64,000 nt of DNA from Labyrinthula sp. Ha. Its lineage: Eukaryota > Sar > Bigyra > Labyrinthulida > Labyrinthulaceae. Where the stretch lies: the NCBI GenBank assembly GCA_015227615.1, contig JAALGZ010000002.1, positions 930,001-994,000 on the forward strand, read 5' to 3'. Positions within the stretch are counted from its first letter, which is position 1. Every line of letters begins with the position of its first letter. Below the pieces are notes generated by a model, which worked only from the letters and a program-made list of their open reading frames with translations, made no database searches and was not told the DNA's origin. Shown here piece after piece: positions 12,035-23,069 of this stretch. The position numbers and the translations under genes were made by a program.

Positions 12035-13591
12035 TTAAAAAGCAGTACATGGATTAAATTTGTATTCTGGATTACACTTTTCGTGTTTTTCGTGGACAAT
12101 AAGTTCCCAATAGTTTCCGTTCTTCCCATAAACTCTTTCCCCAATTCTCATGTCATATTCTTCTGGTGTTTCATGAAGAAGCGTAGTTTGTTCGTACATC
12201 ATACCAACTAGGTCATCCATAAGTTTACTTTTCCATTTCAAGTTATGTGAACCTAGTCCAGGAGACACATTTCCTTCAATGAAAAAGACATTAAGAAACT
12301 CATCAAACATAAAATCTAACCCAACTATTTGAAAGCTTCCTGTATGTCTTTTATAATATTCTCTTCCACTATCAAATACAAGTTTTGCAATCTTACCAAG
12401 AGTTATTTCAATATCTCCACAAGCTTTACATAGACCTTGTTCTTGTAAGTAGGCAATAAACTCAGGAAAAGACCACATAGCTCTACTCGGATCAAAGTCA
12501 CTTCTTTTCATCTGAACGTGATAATTTGTAAGAACATCGTCCTTTTTTGTACTTGTTGGTTTATACTCTGCTAAACTTCTTCTAATATATCCAGGGTTGA
12601 AATATACCACATACGGATCAGTTGAAGCAACAAATAAATATGCTCTTAAATCAAACTTAGAACCTTGTAGTAAAAGAGGTTTATCAATGTACTCTTGGGC
12701 TACGTAGTTCATAGCACCAGTTTCACATTCTCCAAACTCTTCTCTCTTCTTTTTTAGGTTATCTATTACTTCTATTCCAGCACCTTTACTTCCCTCCCCA
12801 GATTTACAACTCTTTAGTACCCATAATTTTCCACTATCAGGGTTTTCAAAAAACTTCTTACATTCACTTGGTCTATTCATGTCAAAGCTTTTTGGTTGAA
12901 TATTCAAACTTTCAAAAGAACAACCAAACTTCTTTACATGGTTTCTTAGAGTAGCCAATTGTGTTTTCTTTTTTGAACCAATTCTACCTAAGGCAGAAAC
13001 CATATCGTAATATTGACTTTTTGAGTTGAGTTGTCTAAAGGTTACTCTTGGTTGACCCTTCAAAACAAGACTAGCTTCTTTTAAATTCTTTGTTTCTGAC
13101 CAGCCTTGTTTATGAAGTGATCTCTGAAGAACAGGAAGATCAAAAACTTTCTTTGGAGTATAATATTTCTTCTCTATGTTTGTTCTTTTTATTGTTGGTG
13201 AATAAGAAACACACTGCTTGAATCTGGAAGATAATACCTTTCTTTCTCGTTTCTGAGCTGCTAAGTACTCTTCAGGATTTGTTGAAAATCTTCTTTTTAG
13301 ACTTAGTAAATCTAACTTTCCTTCTAGATTCAAGTTTTCTTGTTGTTCACGCTCTAGTTTTGTCAACATAGCTGTTGATGGAATATTAGGAATAACATTA
13401 TCATCAGAATATATTTGAATAGAGTTAGTTTGAAGATAGTATAGACATATTAGTAAAATTGTTCCTATGAACATTGCATATGTTTGAACTTGTTGTTGAA
13501 ACTCAGTATCTCTCTTGTATCTCTTCAAGAACTTCTTAAGCATTTTTTTTGTTCTTTTACCAAAACTTTTCTGTTTGTTTGGTATTTTCAT
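12035..13591 (-). CDS. Membrane-anchored tubulin-tyrosine-ligase-family enzyme (TTL/TTLL)
   Basis: A 518-residue ATP-grasp enzyme of the tubulin tyrosine ligase family, which joins amino acids to protein side chains or C-termini. The catalytic half is well kept: LWVLKSCKSGEGSKGAGI (about 256-273, nucleotide-binding lysines), VAQEYIDKPLL then KFDLRAYLFV (297-321), LTNYHV (354-359), and GLDFMFDE plus FFIEGNVSPGL with D426, E439 and N441, the Mg-ATP ligands. Unlike cytosolic TTL, the protein starts with a very basic stretch of about 30 residues followed by one hydrophobic segment (about 38-55). That arrangement suggests a signal anchor with the enzyme on the far side of a membrane, so the substrate may not be tubulin. 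Residues 75-120 are charged and probably helical. The gene is tail to tail with the ELM2-SANT gene. Family assignment is firm; substrate and compartment are inferred. Confidence 0.85.
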   Translation of the reverse strand: MKIPNKQKSFGKRTKKMLKKFLKRYKRDTEFQQQVQTYAMFIGTILLICLYYLQTNSIQIYSDDNVIPNIPSTAMLTKLEREQQENLNLEGKLDLLSLKRRFSTNPEEYLAAQKRERKVLSSRFKQCVSYSPTIKRTNIEKKYYTPKKVFDLPVLQRSLHKQGWSETKNLKEASLVLKGQPRVTFRQLNSKSQYYDMVSALGRIGSKKKTQLATLRNHVKKFGCSFESLNIQPKSFDMNRPSECKKFFENPDSGKLWVLKSCKSGEGSKGAGIEVIDNLKKKREEFGECETGAMNYVAQEYIDKPLLLQGSKFDLRAYLFVASTDPYVVYFNPGYIRRSLAEYKPTSTKKDDVLTNYHVQMKRSDFDPSRAMWSFPEFIAYLQEQGLCKACGDIEITLGKIAKLVFDSGREYYKRHTGSFQIVGLDFMFDEFLNVFFIEGNVSPGLGSHNLKWKSKLMDDLVGMMYEQTTLLHETPEEYDMRIGERVYGKNGNYWELIVHEKHEKCNPEYKFNPCTAF

Positions 13592-16500
13592 ATCTTTTTC
13601 ACCTATTTAATTCAATAACAAGAGTACAAGCTACTTTTTGAATTCTTCGTCCTTTGCATCTTTCGTCCCAGTTTCAAAACAAGAAGTGATGGATGTTATA
13701 GTAATCTACCATCGAAAATCTTATCTATTGGATATTAGCGATGCAGAATATAGCACTCGAGAGTCTACATTAGACATAATATTATTAAGGATCATAATAG
13801 CAGTATTCTATCAACAGCTTCATCTATGAAAAATTTAGAATGAGGACTTAAGTAGACGGAAAATAATTGAATATTTCTATCTAGTTTTGACTCAATGTTA
13901 CTTGCTAATTCCCTAGTCTTGGGTTAGATCCAGATGAATATGAGTCTTCTCCACGTCTTCCAGAATTATGGTGAACAGTTAAGCACCTGAAACTAGTAAG
14001 TAAGCTTGACAATATGATTAAATAAATTAACTAAATTGGTCAGACTGGCCTCACAAGGGACCGAAAATGTTTTACACCGTTTGCATAAGCCCATGATCAA
14101 TATCAATTAACCTACAAAGAGGACTTATCTACTACAGAGTTTGAGTTCTAAGAAACTACAGTCTCACATAAATATAAAGATAATATCCTTTATCTTAAAA
14201 TACCTGGTTTCTCCAACTTGAAGGGATAAGAAAATACCGAGAGCAAAAAAGAACTATATATGAAACAACAATTCAAAGAAAAAGGGCTTATATGAAATAA
14301 TTATGAAAATAGCTTATATGGCAGTAATTACACTGATAGCTATGTAGATTTGACATATATATGTATGACAAGCAGAAATTAATATCTAAAAATACAGAGA
14401 CATTTCAGATTTCGAACCACTAGATTCAAAGAAAATATGTGTTGCCGACTTACAGTCTCTGAACAATTTATCTAATTTTGGGGTCTAACACATAAGTTTC
14501 AGTCACTTGAATTTGGCTAATTCTTTTCTTTACATTGCATGTAACAGAGTAAAGAGACGTTAAACTCCCGAAATTTTGTCAAGAATTCATCTTCAACAAG
14601 CAGAATTAATTGTTAGAATGTTAGCTGGGTTTAGGACAATTTGAAACCTAAAATACAGAATCGTCAAGAGAGCCAATACCTTGATTTTCACTATATATTA
14701 AGATCATCAGGGTCTGCTTCAATCCGTGCATTCTCTATAAAACTTATTCTTAAATCATGACCATTTTAACAAAATTTCAAGAATGTCATTGCAAAAACAG
14801 AAACTAATAATAAATGTTGTCGAAGTTGGTAATATGTTTCAAATCTATATTAATTACTAATCTCATATTCTGTTGACAGCTACCTCTTCTTGTATATTTA
14901 ACGACCGATGCAATTGGATCGGTTTAATTGACATTGGTTTTCGACGTTTCTAATTAGCACACTGTTCTGTAAGTCTTTGACTACAAACTTTTATTGCGCT
15001 TTGTATTGAGGAACGCTACTAAAGTAATTAAGCATGACTTTATTTCTCTAAGAATCATGAGATTGAACTGAGCAACAAAGTATAAGCGAAATATAACGAA
15101 GTAATGATTTTCTAGGGGTACATAATCATCCATTAGTAACTGGTGAGCTAGTATATACATGCATATCTCAATTTATTAATCTTTGTTCACATTGCAGTCC
15201 ATAGAAAAACAAGTAACGATAATTATACTTTTATCTGAAAATACTAATTTAAATGTTATTGATAATATTTTTTCATCATAGACAATAATTGGGATCATTG
15301 TTATAATTAAGATGAGCCCATGAGTAATCTTTATTTGCGTTGCAAATGATCACTTAATTTCTAAGATGTATGTTGTGCCAACTCCTTTGATCAGAACAAA
15401 TTATAAACTTACAGAAGATGGGTGAAGTTTTTTGCCAATTAACTAAGAATATAAAACTTCGATTCAAATCAACAGATATTGTAGAGGTTTTACAATAAAG
15501 TTTGATCTCAACTTTTGCTTCATTCTCTCAGATGCGTTTGCCAAGCAGAATCCTGTAAGAATCTGGTTAAAATAAGAATTGAATTAATTAGTTTCTGCTA
15601 TGACAATATGTAGAAATCACAAGATCAATAAGAAATGCTATATTCTGTAGCTTTCTCCCGGGTTACAACCTAATTTTTCAGTTCATATTCCAATGAATGA
15701 GTTTTAAAATTTTATATTGGTAATTTAAAATGTTTTGCCGAAGTATTCTTGTACAGCATGTTTGCATTTCAACTGTTGAGTCCGTTAAATACATGTTATT
15801 ACTCAGAGGAATAATATAGGAAACAATGACTTACTTCGGAACATAGAAAGCGTTTTTCAATTATGATGACACACGTTCCAGAGATATCCGTACAAAAGCT
15901 TTTTTGCCTAAAATATATTTAAATCAGGGGTATCTGATTGTAACTCTGAAATATATATATAATCTGCTTATCAAATAAACATGGGTTATTTACCCAATTT
16001 CCGTGATATGTGCAAGTTCTATAGTCATATGTTGTCTGGCTTTGACCTTAGAATATTTAAGTCTGCTACAATGTATCCCCAATCTAAAAATCGAGTTTTA
16101 TACAAAATGCCAGCTTTGTTACACGTTTAGCCAACCATTAGTTTGATTAGCTTCTTATTCACTATTATATTTATCTGATGAAGCTCTGAATTCAGTTTAA
16201 CTTATTCATCTTTTATTAATAATAATCCCTCTGGGATAATCCGTCCCAAGTTTTGTTCGTCAGAATTTTTGCAAAAACCGAGTCACATTACAAAACTTTA
16301 AAAGCATTTATATCTATACTTACCATGTTTGCAAATACTTTTTCTAGGCACTTAATACACAGAAGTAACATTTAACTAAATATTTTCTGTTGACGTAAAG
16401 AAGTTAGCCACCCTCTCTTACGGATATTTCTATACAACTGATCCATCTAGTCAAAACTCTCTGAAAGTTAATCTAAAAACACTCTGAATTATTTTGTCTA

Positions 16501-18707
16501 GTTAATCTATGTCACATGATCTTTCTTTTATTTCCATACATATTAACTCATTTTGTTCGAACTGATAAAAATATTCTGGTGTAATATTTCCATGAATAAA
16601 GTTCTCCTAAAAGTTTGTGTAGCTAATTATGAGGACGGAGATCTGGAGCTATCGTTATTTGAAACAGCATTCAAGATAGCAAAAATCTTAGTTCCCTTGT
16701 TTGCGTCCATAATACAGATTGTTTACCTAATTCAGGTGTTGAAAGCAATCACTGTCATTCCAAGTTTGCACATGCCGATACAGGTTCTGTATTACCAGTA
16801 GCCACATATTTGTATACATATTCTTGATAATTTAGAATAAATTAAATAAAGTGAAGTAGCAAGGAAACGAAATAACTTTTGAGTTCTTTCAAATCATTAG
16901 ATAATAAAACTCCATCTAATTAAATTTAAAAATACAATTCTAGTCAAACCTAAAGAAAGAGTTTATCTTTTAAAGGTTCTCTCAAATGTAATACAACCAA
17001 CCGAACATTTGATGTTATAAGTTCCGTAAGGTGATAGTTTAAGTATAAGAAGTAAAAGTTTCCCTTATCTCTGTTAATGCCTCTTTGCAGGATTAAGGTA
17101 GATTTGAAAAGGGATTCTAGTAATTTTATCATACAAACTATAACTCAATGCTAAATAAGATTATTAAAGATATCCCTATAGTTGTATCTATAAAAAACAT
17201 ATCAAATACCTTCAGATCTATGACTCATTCCATCCAAAAAACAGATATAGCTTAAGTGAGATTAATCTAAGGTTTATCGGCTGGTCAATAAATATCGTTG
17301 CCGGATGGGACCATCAAAATCTTAATAATCCAGCACAGAATCACATGACAGAAAATATTTACCATCATATGTCGTGTCCGTTTCAAGCCAGAGTTGCACA
17401 AAATTCCTGGTTCTTACAAATTTTTACTTTTTTATTATTGAAACATATTCCACCTAGAAAAGATTCTTCTATAAAATTGAGAGGAAATGGTATAACATGC
17501 CCTTGCTCTTGCTTAGAAGGGGTGCTACGAACTATGCTTCACTCGCTTCTATCAGGGTATTAAATTTGACTTTTACTCCCCAATTATGTGAATACAAAAT
17601 ATTAGTTTAGGTCAGTACAAATATCTCTCCTTATTTTCTTGGACTTTACGAATTTAATTACACCTTCAATCTAGTTTTGCATCTATTTATCATGAACGCT
17701 GAATAACATTTTTTTCAGCAATACGTAGCATTTGGGATGTAGCCATGATAAAAATCATACTGAACACCATTGCATTACGCTATTTTTTTATTATTTTGTG
17801 TAAATTTCTATATTCCTTAATTTATGGATTCTAAATTCTGGTCCTACATTGATACAGACAACTTTCTGCAGTTGAAACCTGGTATATCTCCGCCGATTTC
17901 AATGGCAAAAGTTGCTTAATTTGGTACTACTGCCAATAGAGTATAATCTTAGCACTTTACCAAATAATTATTCCCAGTATTTATTCGTAAAATACTATGT
18001 TATTACTTAGCAGCTAACACAAGCTATATTTTCCAACTATTTAACTTTTAAGTAATGCCATGGAGCAAGCAATCATGCAGTGCATTTATGGTTTAAAACT
18101 AAAAAGGAAGGCCACGAACCTGGCTTATTTTCCATAGTCTAATAAATAAGTGTATTGCTAGAGTAATTTGTGTATTTAATATTTTCGTAAATAAATATAA
18201 ATTGCTGACTGTGGTGAAATCTTTTCTGGTATTTGGCTCTCGAAAACTATAATTATTAAATAGAGTAACTGCAACTTGAGTGATTCAGGTTGATGTGGAG
18301 AATATCGTATAGAACTTTTTTATACTTCCAATTTTTATCTAAAATAGTTATTCACTCAACTACCCTTTTCCAAGAAAGTTTTATTGCTTGTTATGTGGGT
18401 GATGCATATTCGTGCACTAATAAAACATACCTAAGAAATAATAATATAGAAAAATATCATCATAAGAATAACGTTTTTTCAAGGAAATATGTCATAAAAA
18501 AACTCTGAGTATATGTTTAAAATTCGATTAAGCGGCTTACTGTCGTGGGGTGATAACGCCACTATCTCCCCCACCAGTATCTCCTTTTCAAGTATCGTGA
18601 GTGCGAAGAGATTCTGTGATCTAGATGCGCTATTATTTAAAGATGTGTGATTTAAATATATTTAGTTATCTATAATTCCCTTAAATTCCATAAACTTACT
18701 TACATTG
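13592..18707. other. Gene-free A+T-rich region
   Basis: Five kilobases with no frame I would call a gene. Several short frames exist, for example 16553-16801, but it opens with TTG rather than ATG, has no homologous-looking domain and is no longer than chance allows. I saw no repeat structure, tRNA or element ends. Confidence 0.6.
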
Positions 18708-18715
18708 GTTGCAAC
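18708..18715. repeat. Left 8-bp target-site duplication of hAT element 1
   Basis: GTTGCAAC directly precedes the left inverted repeat; the partner at 20972-20979 is GTTGCAAG. The single mismatch is compatible with age. Confidence 0.75.
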
Positions 18716-20971
18716 TAGTGATACTCAAATTGATTTCCGTAGATTTTGTGGGCTCACCCTCTTCCGTCGTTTTTTGTGGGGAGGCAAAAATTTGCGAAAA
18801 AAATTGCGGGAGCTCGGCAAGCGTGGGAAATCCCGAACATTCCCAGAATCACGCGCAAATTGCACAAAATATTGTTGCTTTTTTCTGTGCAAACTGCACC
18901 TTATTCTCAAGAGTTATATAGCTCAGAAGGTTAGGTTGGGCTAAACTTTTACACAGTAATATGTGTTTATATGAAGAAAAGAAAAACTTATTTATAACCC
19001 TTAAATCTTAAGCTTCGTCATCGCTATGCACATCTTTATCACAAGAACGAATCCACTCAAGTGTCAATTCTTCTCTTTCTTCTTCTTCACTCTCTTCCTT
19101 CATTTCTTTGTCTTCTTCAGCATCATCATCGAAACCTGTAACTTTCTTTTAATAGCAAAATGAACGTTGCGATCCATCAACTCATCTTGATTCATCTTCA
19201 AAAAACCAAGTCTGTTTAATGTTGCAGGCTTCATCCTATTTCTCTTGTCAATAAAAATAAGCTTGCACTGGGTAAACAATCTTTCTACACTTCACGAAGT
19301 CGTCGGAATGAAACTCACATCTGCGAAGGCACTCTTCTTTTTGATTTTTCTTAACTGAGAAGCGATCTGTGCAAGCACAGAATCACCAGGTGGAGTCTTC
19401 GCTTCTTCTTCAGAAGAATCTGTTTCTAACCTGGACAAAGCTGTTCTTTCTGCTGCATCAAGTTTATCATCTTCTTCCCAATAAACTTTAAACACCTCAG
19501 TTTCAAAACAACCAAACTCAGCCAAAATCGCTGCATCATCTTCTAAATGCTTCAACAAAGATTCATTATTATTGACATCTCTTAAGAGATTTGCAACAAC
19601 TTTCTTCCCATCTGCAAGGTTAAACTTTGAAGTTTGAAGAGCAACTGTGTAGCGATCGCAGGTAGCAAGAAAGTCGAGATGTTTTTCCAGAATTCTTGTA
19701 TCACGCTGTCCCAGAATAAGATCTTTAACTTCTTTATCTTTAATCTGCGCAATGAACATCCAAATGTCAAGATACCCTTTCATCATGAAAAATTTTCGAC
19801 TCCAACGCGTCACATTTGGAAGAATAACAACTTTATCCGTATATTTTCTAAGAGCTGCTGTTAATTTCTTTGACTTCTTGATCTTGCGAAAAAGCAACTG
19901 CACTTTGTTTAAAGCTTCGTCTAACAGTGTTTCAGATTTGATAAATGCTTTAACACCTAGAACCAAACGATGGCTAATACAGCCCACAAACTTCGTTCCA
20001 AGATCTCTGTAAACTTTTTTGTTCATGTTTGTATTGTCGGTAACAATAGCAACCAGCAATGATTCATCAAGACCAAACTTAATCATCAAATTCTTCAGGA
20101 AAGGAACAATGTCACTTGCTTTCTGGGTTTCTTTTTCTAAAGGAAGCACTCCAAGAAGGCGAGACGTCATCTTCTTCACCTTGTCAAAGCATAAATAGAC
20201 ACCATTAAAACTGTAACTTTGGTGAGCCCAGCCATCAATAACTAAACAAAATAATTCTGCATCCACTTCTTCTTTGAGCTTCTCTTTAAAAATGTATTCC
20301 ATGCGCTTCATATAAATTCTCATCGTGTTCTCACTAACGAGGTCATCCGCATTCTTTATATTCTTAAACTCTTCGCATCTCAAGAAACTCAAGGGAATGC
20401 TCTACCTTAGCAAAAAGCTGAATATATATTCATTGAGAACATCCGATTTTTCAAAGTTCCTAAACTCCAAAATGTCTTTGCTTTTTCCTCTACGCATTCT
20501 TTCATGTTCTTCTTTTAGTCTGTCAATAGTTCCTTGGTCCACGTGCAGTTTTAAGTGATCCATGGGACTAGTACAGCCTTTTTTACTCCACCAAGTCATC
20601 TTTCTTGGGCAATGTTTGCAAGGAAGCTTGAATACGTGCGCTTTTTTTGTTAATTCGGCTTTTTCAACGTCAAAATTCTATTTAATTACTGCGAAAAGGA
20701 CTGGATTTCGTCCTGAAGCGTCGTCATGGATCATTTCTACGGCAGACTTTGTCAAATCAATGCTCATTTTTATCCGAAATTTTGGTTCTTAACTCTTATT
20801 TTAACGGTTTTGCGATGGCCGGATCGAACAAACGAGAAAAAAAAAGTGAGATTATGGGCTCCTGGCAACAATAAAGATCCGTAACTGCCCACTAATACTA
20901 TTTTATGAGGGCATGTGGAGGTCGGACTGAGATGTCGGTCTTGAGTGGGCAGACTGATTTGATCATCACTG
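18716..20971 (-). mobile_element. hAT-family DNA transposon, complete ends
   Basis: The element is bounded by imperfect terminal inverted repeats: TAGTGATACTCAAAT at the left and CAGTGATGATCAAAT (reverse complement) at the right, 12 of 15 matching. It is flanked by an 8-bp target duplication, GTTGCAAC (18708-18715) and GTTGCAAG (20972-20979), 7 of 8 matching. Eight-bp duplications are the hallmark of hAT elements, and the interior encodes a hAT transposase on the minus strand. Total length is 2256 bp. With three nonsense codons and no frameshift in the transposase, the copy looks fairly recent but inactive. Its right end lies 307 bases upstream of the CDC37 start codon, so it may carry or disturb promoter sequence. 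Confidence 0.85.
19100..20767 (-). pseudogene. hAT transposase, interrupted by three nonsense codons
   Basis: One reading frame of 556 codons runs from the ATG at 20767 to a TGA at 19100-19102 without a frameshift. It is broken by TAG (20678-20680), TAG (20402-20404) and TGA (19289-19291). Domains in order: an N-terminal BED-type zinc finger (LPCKHCPRKMTWW then DHLKLH); the catalytic core with LVIDGWAHQSYSFNGVYL (first catalytic Asp region) and IVTDNTNMNKKVYRDLG followed by CISHRLVLGVKAF, the usual hAT Asp/Cys-x2-His block; then the C-terminal dimerisation motif SVERLFTQCKLIFIDKRNR, directly after the last stop. All three stops could come from single C-to-T changes (CAG or CGA). A transposase acting on its own 12-15 bp inverted repeats is the inferred former role; no activity is expected now. 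Confidence 0.85.
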
Positions 20972-20979
20972 GTTGCAAG
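20972..20979. repeat. Right 8-bp target-site duplication of hAT element 1
   Basis: GTTGCAAG directly follows the right inverted repeat and pairs with GTTGCAAC at 18708-18715. Confidence 0.75.
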
Positions 20980-21278
20980 AGCCCATCTTCCCTTCCTTTC
21001 TTGTGTTCGTCGCTGTGATAAGATTCGTTCTCAGGTGCAAAGATCGAAACAAGAAGTTCAAAACCTTAGGTCGTGAATCTATATCAGGCTGACATTTCTT
21101 CAACATATAATTTTGGTTTCTTCATGGTTTCATTGTTCATATATTGTAGGAATGTGCCAAAAATTGAGTTCTTAGGAATTTATTCCACACCTGAAACACA
21201 AACCGTAATTATGCCAAAATCATAACTAAAGTGAAACGTCCACTACACAGATATTCTGGAAAAGAAAAAAGTACAATA

Positions 21279-23042
21279 ATGAAACTTACTTTGAGATGGG
21301 AAGAAGGGGACGAATCTTTGCATACGACATTGAAGATTACACTTCCAAAAGGCTGGAAAGATGGACCTACGTCCAGAGTAAAAGAAACTTTTGTCGATGG
21401 TTATAATAAGAAGTTTCCTCAGAATAAATTAGATTTCTCAACAGTCCATCTTGTTAATCCAAAAGGTGAGCAACTTGCAGATGACGATGTTGTATTGAAA
21501 GTTCTAGATCCAAGCGATACTGTAAGAGTTAAATATGGGAAACCACCAGCAACTACACAAAAAACTGTTAAGCCGGCAGAGCCTACTGGCTCTGGCAGAG
21601 TAACAACTGCAGCCGAACTAGAAAAAGTAAAAGAAGCTGACAAGTTTGCTTTTGATTATTCTAAGTGGGATAGATTAGATCTTTCTGATGATGATGGAAA
21701 TGACTGTCATCCTAACATCGATTTGGAAAGTTGGAAGAGATTAATGGGAAGACAAAGATCTGAGAGACGAGAAGCAGAAGATAGAAAAATACAGAGATAC
21801 AATGCCAAAATAGATAAATACACAAAGAAAAGCGGTCAACTTGAGAAAAAGTTGAAGAAGCTTATTGCGTCAGATAATAAAGGAGAGGAATATGAAGAAA
21901 AGAAAACTCAGTTGGAGGTTGATCTGGAAGATGCAAAAACTTCAAAGAAGGAATATGAGTATAAGTTAAATAAGTTTTTAAATACTCGAAAGCTGGTTGC
22001 TGATGATGTTTGTGAAGTTAAGGAGAGCAAAGGTTTAGTAGTAGATAATGTAGAGTATGATTACACAACAAGTGCACCAGATGGAGAAATAAAACCACAG
22101 GTAAAAAGAGATGAAGATGAAGGCAAAGAAACTTCCTCTGTTGGATCAGATAGAACAGAAACTGAGAAACCAAAGAAAAAAGTTTCTGCTAAGCCGGAAG
22201 TCCCAAAAAATTTGGAATATAATGATTATGAAAGTTTTCAAAGGACTCACAGGAATTTGTTAAACAAATTTGCAGTTATGAAGTCAGATGTTGAATCAGA
22301 AGACTTTTTATTAAAATACCCTAGTTTATTATGTGAGCACGCAGAAGGATTTTTATTGATATTGACTTTGGATACTTGTATTAAACATCAGTTACTTCAT
22401 GATGACCCAACAAAACAACAACTTAACACACCTGAAAATATAAAGAAACACGAAGAGAAGGAGTATATAGTTGCGAAACAGCACCTAACAATACACTATA
22501 TTAATGAACTCGGAAAATCTCTTAGAAGGAAAGCTATTGAGGCAGTTAAGCCTTTTTTTCGAAAGACAGGACCAAAAGCCGAGGACAGAGTTCAAGGGTT
22601 TAAAGAAGATTTAGATGCTTTTATTAAAAGGATAAGGAATAGGGCAAAGGAAAAAATTGGTAACGGAGAGATCAGGCCTCTGGTAGATCCTGAAAGCAGT
22701 TTAGTGTCTGTTGAGGAGATTGATCTTGATAGTGGGGAAGTATACCAAAAGGCACCTGTTGGACCTGGTGGTTTGGATCCTAATGAAGTTTTATCTACCT
22801 TACCAGAAGTTTTGCAAGATGCATTTATCAGCCAAGATATGCAAAAATTGGTAGAAGGGTTCGAAAGTTTATCTCCCGAAGAAGGGGAATATCATTTACA
22901 ACGATGTATTGACTCTGGTTTATGGGTTCCCGGAAATACTGAGGAAGAAGAAGAACAGGAAGAGGTTCCAGTAGAAGCTGTGAAACCACCCGAAGTTGAA
23001 AGTGTTTCTGAAGAAGGTCCTACTATTGATGACATTGAATAG
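21279..23042 (+). CDS. CDC37: Hsp90 co-chaperone Cdc37 with N-terminal ubiquitin-like extension
   Basis: A 587-residue Cdc37, the adaptor that delivers protein kinases to Hsp90. The diagnostic block, which in animals and fungi is the extreme N-terminus, starts at residue 126: DYSKWDRLDLSDDDGNDCHP and then NIDLESWKRLMGRQRSERR. The serine of LSDDDG (S136) corresponds to the CK2 site S13 of human Cdc37. A long coiled coil follows (about 160-245), then a helical middle domain (about 315-480) and an acidic tail. The first 87 residues are extra: short strands KLTLRW, TLKITLPKGW and TVRVKYG around one helix look like a ubiquitin-like beta-grasp fold. The start is the ATG at 21279; the frame is open upstream to 21231 but has only GTG there. 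The stop lies 27 bases from that of the convergent threonine aldolase gene. Confidence 0.88.
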   Translation: MKLTLRWEEGDESLHTTLKITLPKGWKDGPTSRVKETFVDGYNKKFPQNKLDFSTVHLVNPKGEQLADDDVVLKVLDPSDTVRVKYGKPPATTQKTVKPAEPTGSGRVTTAAELEKVKEADKFAFDYSKWDRLDLSDDDGNDCHPNIDLESWKRLMGRQRSERREAEDRKIQRYNAKIDKYTKKSGQLEKKLKKLIASDNKGEEYEEKKTQLEVDLEDAKTSKKEYEYKLNKFLNTRKLVADDVCEVKESKGLVVDNVEYDYTTSAPDGEIKPQVKRDEDEGKETSSVGSDRTETEKPKKKVSAKPEVPKNLEYNDYESFQRTHRNLLNKFAVMKSDVESEDFLLKYPSLLCEHAEGFLLILTLDTCIKHQLLHDDPTKQQLNTPENIKKHEEKEYIVAKQHLTIHYINELGKSLRRKAIEAVKPFFRKTGPKAEDRVQGFKEDLDAFIKRIRNRAKEKIGNGEIRPLVDPESSLVSVEEIDLDSGEVYQKAPVGPGGLDPNEVLSTLPEVLQDAFISQDMQKLVEGFESLSPEEGEYHLQRCIDSGLWVPGNTEEEEEQEEVPVEAVKPPEVESVSEEGPTIDDIE

Positions 23043-23069
23043 TTACACAAACGATACTGTTTAAGTTTA

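Noticed and set aside
16553-16801. 82-codon plus-strand frame with hydrophobic segment
   Set aside because: It starts with TTG, and the hydrophobicity is what A+T-rich random sequence gives.
21231-21278. Sixteen-codon upstream extension of CDC37
   Set aside because: Its first codon is GTG; the first ATG at 21279 directly begins the folded-looking N-terminal domain.
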